A stretch of DNA of 28,864 bases from contig NW_014040429.1 in the NCBI RefSeq assembly GCF_001186125.1, forward strand, positions 2,373 to 31,236. The letters are read 5' to 3'. Below are positions 12,360 through 21,213 of this stretch, piece after piece (the stretch's first letter is position 1; each line of letters begins with the position of its first letter). The notes under the pieces are model-generated. The model searched no databases, was not told where the DNA came from, and was given only the letters and a program-made list of their open reading frames with translations. This DNA comes from Sphaeroforma arctica JP610 (Eukaryota; Opisthokonta; Ichthyosporea; Ichthyophonida). A program made the position numbers and the translations under genes.

Positions 12360-13450
12360 GGTTGCTTCGGTTTATGCTAAAGTATAATATACGAACGGAT
12401 ATTCTTTTGCGATCGACGTTAGCACAGTGAAAGGAAGTTTATTTGTCGAAGTGGGAATAGGCGTACGCTTAGACCGTATTATACGTATACCTCATAGAGT
12501 TTGTGTGAGTGTATATAGGCGGGAAAGTATCCTCGCAACCTTCGATCGTCTTGATTCCTGAATGTGCCAGATTTGATGACTTGTCATGACAATCACCGAT
12601 TGGATTGACACACCGCGTGGAATAAACAAATACTTCGTACGCCGACTGCCGCACGGACATACTGCTGCGAAAACCTTTCGACGGAAAACCCTAAACATGA
12701 GTACCGTTATTATATTTATAATACTAAACGGGATGTCATATATATTTTTTTGTTACCAATGCCAGCAGATAGAGAGGTGAGTGAATTCCGAATTAGGATG
12801 TTCGGCACAAGATTTGAGGCACTTTATATTTATCATTATTTCAATATGGAAATTTTATAATGAGACTCTTGTGAGAGCGTACAGTGTATTATTCTCTGTA
12901 TTTACACTGTTTCAATATTCATGTGACGCGGAACGATGGGATATGTAAGTCCTAAATTATAATTTATAAAATTAGTAGCCGCCGAAATGAATATTTATTT
13001 ACTTTGCTTAGCTACATATCAAATAGTGGGGATTGTGAATCAATAACCTTGCTCTCAATGTTGAAGTCACTGAGCATGTTTTTTTATCTAGAGGTACTAT
13101 AGCGCAAACGACACGACGTAGTTGTCACAATCACCCAGTCACTGCTAAGTAAATTGTTTGCTGAGGCTGACTCGACAAGTATTCTAGTTTTTTATAGTTT
13201 TAGAGAACTCGACACTCAATGTGAGTAGCCTCGCGCCATACTTATCCACCGATTTGAATATATACATATACACAACTAAACGTATTATATACACATGTAA
13301 ATAAATACAGTTATATATATATATATATATATATCAATAAAGTTAGTAGTATATATATATATATAATATATCTATATATATATATGTGTGTGTGTGTGTG
13401 TATAGGTAGATATATTTAAAGACTGACTACCTATATATATATTGTATGGT
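12360..13450. promoter_or_regulatory. Divergent promoter region between CCT8 and the 1025-codon ORF
   Basis: About 1.09 kb separates the ATG of CCT8 (minus) from that of the next gene (plus). A TATA-like tataatata at 12383-12391 lies 24-32 bases before the CCT8 ATG. On the plus strand tatatttaaag near 13405-13415 lies about 35 bases before the ATG at 13451. Both would give very short leaders. No supported gene lies within; the short ORFs at 12492-12780 have no splice or family support. Confidence 0.4.
13290..13402. repeat. (TA)n and (GT)n microsatellites before the 13451 ORF
   Basis: Two (TA)n runs (about 13312-13334 and 13350-13386) are followed by a (TG)n run at about 13385-13401. They occupy the proximal upstream region of the plus-strand gene. 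Confidence 0.85.
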
Positions 13451-13505
13451 ATGCCGTTCTTTCACGTGCAACCGATGTTACAATCAACCTCGCTGCCGCG
13501 AGTAG
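13446..13505 (+). CDS. Short upstream ORF overlapping the 13451 start (19 residues)
   Basis: An ATG at 13446, five bases before and out of frame with the proposed start at 13451, opens a 19-codon cysteine-rich frame (MVCRSFTCNRCYNQPRCRE) that ends at TAG 13503-13505. A scanning ribosome would meet it first unless transcription starts between them. It may reduce translation of the main ORF, or it may indicate that the true start is further downstream, for example the in-frame ATG at 13475. Confidence 0.3.
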   Translation: MVCRSFTCNRCYNQPRCRE

Positions 13506-16500
13506 CTCTATGCAGTCAAGCGATGAGAAACTCCTGCGCTTATGTATCGGCACGCACATCGCGATCACGCCAGAGTACCTCGCTTCTGCCTGTATTCAGG
13601 AATGTATGCACGCGTATCAACCTTCAATATGTGAGTGTGAACAGAGGCTCTAAGTCTTCCCTCAGACTTAGATCTCAGGCTCACACCATAGGCGATAGAT
13701 CAAATAGACCAGTATACTGGCACATGCAGAGGGACATACACAAACATACACATACGCATGCACCGACGTTCGTTCGAGCTGAGGGTCATCTGACTGCTAA
13801 TGGGTCGTGCATATACACACAGCGACAGGCCATAACGCAGAGTGCCAATTTATTACGAACAGACAGGTATGCACAACACACACGCTCAGTTGAGAGTTCT
13901 ATACGCACGCGCTCATACATCGAAGCGCGCACACTAGCGATTATTCGTGGGAAGCCTCGGCGTACACGCATAAGGAAGAGGAAAACCAGTAAGCACCAGA
14001 TAGACAAGGATAGACTATCACAAGCGCTTGCTGAGACGTACGCACAGTCGTATGCGAAGGCGAAGATGCACACCTACGCACATTCACAATCTCACGCACG
14101 CACATACAGGCATGTGGGTGTGCCTGAGGAGAGAGGTATGCTGAGTGTATGTGTAGCTGGTCTGATACGCGCTAACAAGCGGTATGACGCTGCTGTGAGA
14201 TACTCGGCACTGTATGGGCAACGTGCTCGGTTATCTACGAGTGTATATAGCCATGCGGCGAATAACGCGCGTGTGCACAATTCCCAACCAATTGCACAAG
14301 CACGCGCACACACACATAGCCCCATGCATGATGCACATGTACATGCACACGCGCTTTCGTCGTATGCAGACGAATCTGATCTACAAACACATGCACATGC
14401 ATACACAAGTGACAATTCCGTAGATACAATACGTGTAGCTGCGGTGGGTACGCAGAGTGGGAGTGAGGGCCAAAATGGTGCTTGGAAGGACTTTCTCAAA
14501 GTAGCTGGTGGTACCAGTGCTAGTGCACCAGCTGAGCATTCGACGGAGGTGGCACGAAGGCTTGTGCGAAGTCAGAATGCGAGGAATAGAGACAGTCTGG
14601 TGGATGTGCAGGATGCCATGGCTGACAGGGGTGCTGCGTGTGAAGTTACACGCCAGGATGCGAGTGCGAGGAGCATTCAGGAAGCTCAGGCAGAACGTAT
14701 GGAAGCTCACACGGATGAGATACCTAGTGAAGATCGTCACAGCCACCAACAGCGTGCACAGAAAGTGGTAGGTATGAGGTACTCGCTGAGGAATGAGGAT
14801 AAGAGAGTCATGCGGGAGTGGGACCAGGTGGTGCGCGTGGCTGAGAATGTTCGGTACTTGGATCGGCGCGGTGTTCTAAACGCAGAGGAGGGCGAGCGGA
14901 TGTGTGTGCAGTTGGCCAAGTTGCTGGATATATCTAACGTGTGCACAGAAGAAGAGGTCACTGCCGTGTCTATCACCAACACACTACTGAGTGCCTCGAA
15001 CACGCAGGAGACTGAAATATCGCAGGAGACGATGGCCAGGCTACGTTCCATTGATGTGTTCCAGTTACGCACACTCTCGCTGGCGATGGGCGTGTACATT
15101 GAGCATCCGTCGATGAACCCGACCAAAGCGGCACGCAATAGAGATCCGGCTGTGCGACGGAAGGTTGAACGCAACAACGTATACGCTAAACAACGTGTGC
15201 TATGTGCCAGGTTAGTGAGCGCGTTACGAGAAAGGGCGCTGATGTTGGCCACTTTGAAGCCAGATGTGTTTGCGCATGCGGCGATGGGGCTGTCGAGAGC
15301 TGCCTACGCCAATGAGCGGTACACCGATGCGCTGGTTAAGCTTGCGTTAGTTTGTGTTGACCAGTGGGAGACCGAGCGGGTAGTTGATGCACACGAAAGT
15401 GGTGGGGGTGTGCAGGGGTCTTCCGTGTCACACGAAAGTGCTCAAAGTGCATCTATGTTGTACAGAGGTGATGATGGGGTCGATATCGGGAATGCACGAG
15501 CGACTGATTCAAGACTACATCGTCGCATAGTAGATAAGAGGAGAGGAGCATTGCAATTTTTTTCTCAAGCGCTGCACAACGAGTATAATCATTTAGTCGA
15601 CTTGGACGCCGAGGCGGAGGGTCAGTTAGAGAAGGCGATCAGAATTAGGAACAAGAAAATCAGGATTCGGGAAAGCGGAATGGCGCAAACTCAGAGAACA
15701 AAGACGGGAGGCACGGCTGGAGAAGAAAGTGGTGCAAGTATACGTGGCGACTCTATCACACCTACTTCGTGGAAGGAGAGTGACCGCGATAAGACGAGCG
15801 CAGGCATGGACGCTAACGCTGAGATAGCGATTGACGAGCAGAACATCGCCGCGGCAAGTGATGCGCTGCAAGGTGTGCGTGCGAGGAGGCTGGGCATGCT
15901 AAGCGCGCATGCGAAGGTGCTGAATGTGGTGTTGTCAAACATCTGGCTCGTAGACGTGGAGCCAACCAGAATGAGAAGTAAGCGGAATTTAAACATACTC
16001 GGACGAATGTCCAAACGGGTGGATATATCGTACTCGCCCGACGAGTTAGAGGCCGATGCGAGTAAGTATGCGCGGGCGTTTGACCAGGGTGAGGCTGTGC
16101 GGGGGGTGCGGCGTGGGCAAGACGAGAGTGGTCCGCTGAACGAACAAGTGTACGTGGCAAAAATGGATGTGCCGAGCCTGACGGCGTTGGCGAAAATCTG
16201 CACCCAGTGCAAAGAGCTGTACACGCACGCGCTGGGAGAGGTGAACTCGTATGTGGAGGTGGATGGTCGGCTACCGGGCGGCAACTGGCACGCCCGGGCC
16301 TACGAGATGAACCGTGCGAGTACTCTGAATGGGAAGGATGGCGGACCTGTGAAGCGGAAGGATAGTGTTCATACGCATAGCAGTAGTAGTGCGAGTCCGA
16401 GTCCCGGGGGAGAAGCTGTGGGGATGGAGAAGTATCTGAGTGAGCTGGAGGTGCTCGCCGAGAGGGCAACTAAGGTCGCCAGCGGAGTCGCCGAGAGAAA

Positions 16501-16528
16501 TCTGGATCTTATGATGATGAGGATGTGA
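13451..16528 (+). CDS. Large protein, possibly mitochondrial, with an alpha-helical C-terminal half
   Basis: A single open frame of 1025 codons from ATG 13451 to TGA 16526-16528. The first 60 or so residues lack acidic side chains and are rich in Arg and Ser (RTSRSRQSTSLLPVF), which fits a mitochondrial presequence. Residues about 90-330 are rich in His, Ala, Thr and Arg (HTHTHAP; HAHALSSY) and come from DNA that resembles degenerate (CA)n sequence. From about 440 onward the protein is helical and charged. The segment TLKPDVFAHAAMGLSRAAY near residue 600 resembles the helical repeats of FASTK/OPR-type organelle RNA-binding proteins (rhythm of Leu/Ala, 'ala-l--a-y'). This is pattern recognition only, and no RAP domain is visible. 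The C-terminus is Ser-rich, then helical, ending DLMMMRM. The length and codon quality make it a real gene; its function is unknown. Confidence 0.75.
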   Translation: MPFFHVQPMLQSTSLPRVALCSQAMRNSCAYVSARTSRSRQSTSLLPVFRNVCTRINLQYVSVNRGSKSSLRLRSQAHTIGDRSNRPVYWHMQRDIHKHTHTHAPTFVRAEGHLTANGSCIYTQRQAITQSANLLRTDRYAQHTRSVESSIRTRSYIEARTLAIIRGKPRRTRIRKRKTSKHQIDKDRLSQALAETYAQSYAKAKMHTYAHSQSHARTYRHVGVPEERGMLSVCVAGLIRANKRYDAAVRYSALYGQRARLSTSVYSHAANNARVHNSQPIAQARAHTHSPMHDAHVHAHALSSYADESDLQTHAHAYTSDNSVDTIRVAAVGTQSGSEGQNGAWKDFLKVAGGTSASAPAEHSTEVARRLVRSQNARNRDSLVDVQDAMADRGAACEVTRQDASARSIQEAQAERMEAHTDEIPSEDRHSHQQRAQKVVGMRYSLRNEDKRVMREWDQVVRVAENVRYLDRRGVLNAEEGERMCVQLAKLLDISNVCTEEEVTAVSITNTLLSASNTQETEISQETMARLRSIDVFQLRTLSLAMGVYIEHPSMNPTKAARNRDPAVRRKVERNNVYAKQRVLCARLVSALRERALMLATLKPDVFAHAAMGLSRAAYANERYTDALVKLALVCVDQWETERVVDAHESGGGVQGSSVSHESAQSASMLYRGDDGVDIGNARATDSRLHRRIVDKRRGALQFFSQALHNEYNHLVDLDAEAEGQLEKAIRIRNKKIRIRESGMAQTQRTKTGGTAGEESGASIRGDSITPTSWKESDRDKTSAGMDANAEIAIDEQNIAAASDALQGVRARRLGMLSAHAKVLNVVLSNIWLVDVEPTRMRSKRNLNILGRMSKRVDISYSPDELEADASKYARAFDQGEAVRGVRRGQDESGPLNEQVYVAKMDVPSLTALAKICTQCKELYTHALGEVNSYVEVDGRLPGGNWHARAYEMNRASTLNGKDGGPVKRKDSVHTHSSSSASPSPGGEAVGMEKYLSELEVLAERATKVASGVAERNLDLMMMRM

Positions 16529-17504
16529 TAGTAGCGGCAATACAGTCATGCATCCATAAACCTGTTTGGATCCATGCTCGCACAATTGAACTATGGCAAC
16601 CAGAAATTCGTTGATAGCAATATGGCTGGTGTTTGCTCAGCTCCAAACATCAAACGCAAAGAGTGTATGCGCAGGTGAGGTTAAAAGTAGTATCTATAAC
16701 CGAGCTCAAATTGTGTAGAACTATAAACAGTTGACAGAAGTGCATGTCAGACTTGGTCACTTGTGGCTGCTTTAACGACATCAATATGGGTCAGAATATC
16801 CTATTGACTCGTACACTTCAGTACTTGCCGCCAAAATAAGAACACGCACAACCGAATTTCTTCAACGTGGCAGCCACACTTAAGAAATTGAGTATAGTCG
16901 CCCAATTTATATCGAATATCAGCTCGGATTCTACCTTCAAACCTCCATCCTGGTTCAACGAGCCAAACTAAAATAATTAACAATAGCGATATATCTGACA
17001 AGGGTTGCCGTGATACAGAATCATGCTTTAGTTACAATGTCATTGTTCATGATGAACGAGCCAAAACAGTATAATCAACAACAGCGATCAATCTGGAAAT
17101 TGTTGTCGCCAGACAGAACCATGCTTTAACACAAATGTTAGTGTCCTGGAGAAACGAACTAAAGCAAGTAAATCAAAAACAGCGGCCATCAAACAGCGTC
17201 ATGCTTTAATCCCAAATGTGGATAACCTATCGTGTTTGTCTTTAGTAGTACATCGTTATCTTCCCGTCGATGATATTTAAAGATGACAAAGAACGTGACG
17301 GCCAAATGCAAGTCGCATGTATTTTCCCGCTTAACCCTAGTTGCAATACCGCATTGCTTATACGTGAGCTCCACATGCCATTACTAGTTTCTTTACTTGC
17401 TTGTGCAGTGTAGACTACTTGTCACAGCAGTGTTTCGATGCTTGATCTGTCTATATTGTTTACTTTACTTTCCGATATCACTGCGGAGATGGCGCCCTCC
17501 GGGG
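16529..17504. other. Intergenic region with a 98-bp tandem repeat
   Basis: No supported gene lies between the stop at 16528 and the U-box stop at 17505. The main feature is a diverged tandem repeat at 16950-17225. No canonical AATAAA was found shortly after 16528. Confidence 0.5.
16950..17225. repeat. 98-bp tandem repeat, about 2.7 diverged copies
   Basis: Copies begin at about 16956, 17054 and 17153, each with aacgagccaaa or aacgaactaaa, then an aacagcg word, then catgcttta. The third copy carries an internal deletion. Confidence 0.75.
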
Positions 17505-18411
17505 CTAGGTACTCGAAGCTGTAGCTGATACAGGTCTCCTCGCCTCGTATTCTTCAATGGCGTGTCGCAGTGAGTGAGCGGTGCTTAGTTGATTTACATT
17601 GAGTGGCTGTCCGGTCAGTGGGTCTGTATGATGTTCTCGCACCCATCTATTTGATAAAATAATAAAAATAACAAATGGCTATTTAATAAGTATCTAGAAT
17701 TGCATACTATGCTAATACCTGCCGCTGTTCCTGCGAGACTTTCTCGTGATCTTAGAAGGTAAAAACAGACACCACCGAGGCACGACAACCCTGTAAATAT
17801 AACACGGACCCCTCGACTACAACAGAAGATTTGAGCATAAATCGATCTCTGTCCGGGTATGAATTCAGTGTGATTAACAGACTGAAGTAGTATTCTCTGG
17901 ACCCAGTCTCAACCCAGAACACCTCGTATGTAAAAGAACATACCTTGTTATAGCTTCCCTTTCGTAAGAATGTCCAAAAGGCGTATTGACCGGATCTCTC
18001 ATCACATTCGTTGTGATTGGACAACAAAAACTTTCGATCTCCTCTGTATAATCGTCGATGCCTTTATCCCTCGCCTATTTATTTGATAAACGCAAACTTA
18101 TCAGTCAAGGGATACAGCACAGACGATAATGCTTTGCCCAGACATGCGCCTACTACACTACGAGAAATAATGGTGCGAGCCGCACATGTGTAATCCCAAA
18201 CACTTTGATAATTGAACCCAACAAATTAGTAGAATCGAAACCCAAACTGATATTGTGTGTGTCGACAAAGACGAACTTACCGCTTTCTGTTCGCTGCTCA
18301 TGCTTTGATCGCTTCCATTACTTGTGTTCGTTTGTGATTTATATCGATTCCATCTTTCGTCCGTTTGCACTCGATGTGCGGACTGCATACGCCGCGTTTC
18401 ATTCTCCTGAT
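17505..18411 (-). CDS. U-box domain protein (probable E3 ubiquitin ligase), C-terminal three exons
   Basis: Exons on the minus strand: 18411-18281, 18074-17944, 17646-17505 (TAG at 17507-17505), with GT-AG introns and matching phases. The first encodes a hydrophilic Gln/Asn/Ser-rich linker. The second begins ARDKGIDDYTEEIESF and enters a U-box: CCPITTNVMRDPVNTPFGHS, then YEREAIT. The third completes it: RWVREHHTDPLTGQPLN, then a helix HSLRHAIEEYEARRP and a short tail. Compare the canonical pattern CPIT-evM-DPV-tp-GhtYEr-aI-W, then dP-tgq-L-l-pn--lr--I. U-boxes recruit an E2 through a RING-like fold without zinc, so this should ubiquitinate substrates. The domain is complete (about 75 residues). 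The N-terminal part of the protein is unresolved; see the exon candidates at 18539-18659 and 19663-19840. An ATG in the linker exon (MQSAHR) could be an alternative start. Confidence 0.85.
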
Positions 18412-18538
18412 CTGTGATTTAGTGAAAAACAAAAATACTGAGCTCTCGTAGTAGAACTCGTTGCCACCAACGTGATATGGGATCGTAATGACTATACAGC
18501 TGTCAACTACATCTCGTAAAATTCGGTAGTGTGCACAC

Positions 18539-18659
18539 ATGGATCTGTAAAATCATACGCAAATGCTGGAAATATGAAGTTGAAAGGCAGTGCGGTACCG
18601 GTCAATCCAACAATGTTGCCACTGTAAACCACGCCGACTGAGGCAGTGGCGTCTATGGA
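18539..18659 (-). CDS. Probable membrane-segment exon upstream of the U-box exons
   Basis: The minus-strand acceptor is ...cttattccag before 18659 and the donor is T|GTGTGC after 18539. The exon encodes 40 residues, including VGVVYSGNIVGLTGTALPFN followed by FIFPAFAYD, a hydrophobic stretch. Its end phase (one base) joins correctly to the linker exon at 18411 (T plus AT gives Tyr). The text is faintly like the last helices of AAAP/SLC32-SLC38 amino-acid transporters ('GLTG...fifPa-fy'), but one exon is not enough to claim this. The same frame stays open up to about 18720, so a longer version of the exon is possible. If correct, the U-box is tethered to a membrane. Confidence 0.4.
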
Positions 18660-19570
18660 CTGGAATAAGATCGCAAAGTGCAGCACAGCGTTTTGTGAAG
18701 ATGTTCGATGTACGATGGAGCATTCCTTTCAAACCATGATAATAGCAAGACATAAAAACGCAGTTTAAACAAATACGATCCTCAATAAAAGTTTCTTACA
18801 ACGACTCCTCATCAGCTGGGACTAATCGCAAACACTCCAATAGTTTGACAGGTATTCTGGATATCGATGTGCTGCCCAGGTGCCCGTTGCATCTTCTGAC
18901 TGATCATCTACACTACCATTCACTCAAGAGCTCGCAGTCACACTGGTCATTCATAGTAATTCTCTACAGAAAAACGCGAATAGCAATCAACTAGATCATA
19001 GCCTGTACTAAAAGGCTATGACTTGAGCACCCATAGAATTCAAAGACGAAAGGGGCCTATTGCAATGATAGACTACTGGGCAACTAGCGAAACGTATGCA
19101 CATGCATATAAAAAGTATTGAACGAACTTGAGGTTTCCACAGCCGCTGCATATACATATCCACTCAAAACCATGAACAAATCTTGCTTGGCAAATATGCT
19201 ACCAGTAGATGGTATAAAATGAGCACAACATGAGCACACGATACATCGCCTACCACCCCTATGAAACGCCTCGCGTTATATAATATGCAACCCCTCGCGT
19301 TAATATAATTGTTTGAGATGGCATTGCGTTGAAGGTTCCCAACAATAACGATCAGCTCGATATATAATGGGCTCGTCCCGTCACGAACACTGAGATACCG
19401 CCAGTAAATCATGATACGTTTGAAGCTACACATTACATCAGTCAGCAGACTAGACAGACGCAAAAACAATAGCCTCTTAAATGACACGTTTAAGCTAACA
19501 AATATGCTTGTTTCATACATACCTTCAACGATAGCGAATAAGCAATTCAACAAACGGATACATCGCACTA
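18660..19570. other. Unresolved stretch between candidate exons
   Basis: Several minus-strand pieces look exon-like, for example a frame near 18880-18800 reading SRIPVKLLECLRLVPADEES before a donor tt|GTAAGA. None joins its neighbours in a consistent phase. A 9-bp inverted repeat (TCATAGCCT / AGGCTATGA) lies at 18996-19004 and 19013-19021. Confidence 0.4.
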
Positions 19571-19662
19571 TCAAGAAGTACAGCTTGAATTCCAAATCAT
19601 ACTCAATATCACATAGGCACGGTAAAATCTACATATCCCGGCCATCAGTACATAATACAAAC

Positions 19663-19840
19663 CTTCAGCTACAGCTGAGTAGATCGCACTCCCTGCCAAT
19701 ACAACTGCTGCACCCAGAGCACCCCACAACACACTGGCTGCAGGGCTAGTGCCCTGACGTGCGCTGTCAGTTTTTTGCTTGTATCGATTGTTGTTATTGG
19801 TGTTGTTGCCACGTTCAGGCTCCCTGTCGTTTGTTCGCAT
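19663..19840 (-). CDS. Possible first exon: Asn-rich N-terminus plus one membrane helix
   Basis: The ATG at 19840 opens a hydrophilic stretch (MRTNDREPERGNNTNNNNRY) followed by a clear hydrophobic helix (SVLWGALGAAVVLAGSAIYS) and AVAEG. A donor-like GAAG|GTTTGT ends it at 19663 in phase 1; without splicing the frame runs on to 19571. It could be the first exon of the U-box gene 1 kb downstream, but I found no chain of exons that joins them in phase. It could instead be a separate small membrane protein of 89 residues. Confidence 0.35.
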
Positions 19841-20233
19841 TCTTTCGTGCTATAAAATAGTTCTTCGAGAAGAAGTCAAGGTTCCTTTGTGATATGTTAT
19901 GGTTTTTCAATGACAACTTTATATGTTGATCGTTATACCGTGAAACAGGTTCCTTCGGCCAAATTGTGTGGTAGTGTTCTGATGGGTGTATATGAGGTAG
20001 TCAGGTGATGTTATCAAAATATACCCAACTGCGCATGATTTCATATACATATGTTAATACAAATGCTCGACTATTAGTACATAACGAGGGGAGTTTACAA
20101 CTTTACATCCGCGGCTTGGAATTTAGAACTTGACTACGACTCTCTACGAGTCATCAATGAGTCAGCAATATTATTTTTATAGTACCGAACTACAGTTTAC
20201 TGGAAACTAAGGTAAAAGAAACTCAAGACAGAC

Positions 20234-20300
20234 AAGCCCTCAGGCCTCAGGTTTTAACCCTCAGGCCTCAGGTTTTAGCCCTCAGGGCGAGGGCTATGAG
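20234..20300. repeat. 22-bp tandem repeat, about 2.6 copies
   Basis: ccctcaggcctcaggtttta occurs twice with a period of 22 bases (starts near 20237 and 20259). It is followed by a partial third copy beginning ccctcaggg. Confidence 0.8.
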
Positions 20301-20323
20301 CCTGTAAATAACTGTGTGTGCGC

Positions 20324-20341
20324 CTGTGAGCTAGCTCACAG
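20324..20341. repeat. Perfect 18-bp palindrome
   Basis: CTGTGAGCTAGCTCACAG reads identically on both strands. No gene start lies close to it. It is followed by a tandem cagctgacagctgacag. Confidence 0.85.
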
Positions 20342-20807
20342 CTGACAGCTGACAGCCCTCACTATCTGTCTGCCTCAGCCCTCAGGCCCTCAACCCTCAC
20401 AGGTTCAGGCTCTACTGACTACTCTCTACAATTTTTTATTATTAAAATATTTAGTAAATAGAGAGAGTGGGAACTGGGAAGTGGAGAACTTCAGAAATCA
20501 GAACTCGGAACAAGAACTGGACACTGGAAAGTGGAAATTGGACAGTGGAATCTCAAATGAGTAACAAATCAGTATCCGAATCTCAAATCTCAAATCTGGA
20601 ACATAGATGATTATTTTTAAGCAAAAAACCAAATTGGCTGTAAAAAGCTGATTTGTGGAAAAACAGATAAAAAAAAGTCAAATCATAGCCTTCTGAAAAT
20701 AGAACACATAAATCAATAAAAAATAGATCGCATACGACTAATAAAATAACCCAACATTAGAATCTAGCCCTGGTTCGGTTGTGCCCTGGTGCCTGGTGGT
20801 CACTGGC

Positions 20808-20845
20808 CAGTGGTCGGCGACTCGGGCAGTGGTCGGCGACTCGGC
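20808..20845. repeat. 19-bp direct tandem repeat
   Basis: cagtggtcggcgactcggg at 20808-20826 is followed immediately by the same 19 bases at 20827-20845, except that the last base is c. Confidence 0.85.
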
Positions 20846-20879
20846 TAAATATAGTAAATAATCTCTGGCAGGCTAGTAC

Positions 20880-21213
20880 AGCCTTTGGCCGTGCTTTGGA
20901 TCATCTCCGGTAAGTATTTAACTATTTATGTATATACTATTTAGTATTTCCATACGAGTCTACAAACGACAAATTTGATTTCCGCTTATCGAGACCATTT
21001 ATTATTATTAGAAAAGTGGTGTACTCGATGTCATCATGGCAAAGAAGCGCAGGTCCAGCAGGCAGACAGAGGCGGAGTTGTTGCGTAGACGTCTCATCTT
21101 CGTTCAACGTTGCTGTGAGAGCGTCGGTGCGCAGATTATCTAGTCAAGTCGGTAGGTCGAGTAGTTCAGGATCAGATCTGTCAATAATAGATACAAAGCC
21201 AGATACTTTGTAG
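20880..21213 (+). CDS. Candidate small basic-protein gene with a leader intron
   Basis: A strong donor CCG|GTAAGT (20910) and acceptor ttattattag (ending 21011) bound a 102-base candidate intron. Just after it, two overlapping frames start. ATG 21036 gives 35 residues (MAKKRRSSRQTEAELLRRRL then IFVQRCCESVGAQII, stop at 21141-21143). ATG 21028 gives 61 residues, Ser/Arg-rich, ending at TAG 21211-21213. The first is the more protein-like: a basic patch and an amphipathic helix, as at the N-terminus of some DNA-binding proteins. No family recognised. Confidence 0.25.

Larger units (their letters stand above)
19841..20880. other. Non-coding region of skewed simple sequence
   Basis: No gene supported. 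It holds a 22-bp tandem repeat, an 18-bp palindrome and, from 20464 to about 20600, a degenerate run of gga-ctgg / aatctc words. A CATAGCCTTCT word lies at 20684. Confidence 0.6.

Noticed and set aside
13786-16585. Several long ORFs antisense to or overlapping the 1025-codon ORF
   Set aside because: Shadows of a GC-richer coding region. They are shorter, lack conserved motifs, and have compositions expected from the reverse complement.
18298-18540. Alternative frame through the U-box linker exon (MCAHYRILRDVVDS...)
   Set aside because: Its phase leads to a stop before the donor at 18280. The phase-1 reading joins both neighbours and reaches the U-box.
18541-18720. Amino-acid transporter gene (AAAP family) called from one exon
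   Set aside because: Only a short hydrophobic match, with no N-terminal transporter helices found upstream. It was kept only as a membrane-segment exon.
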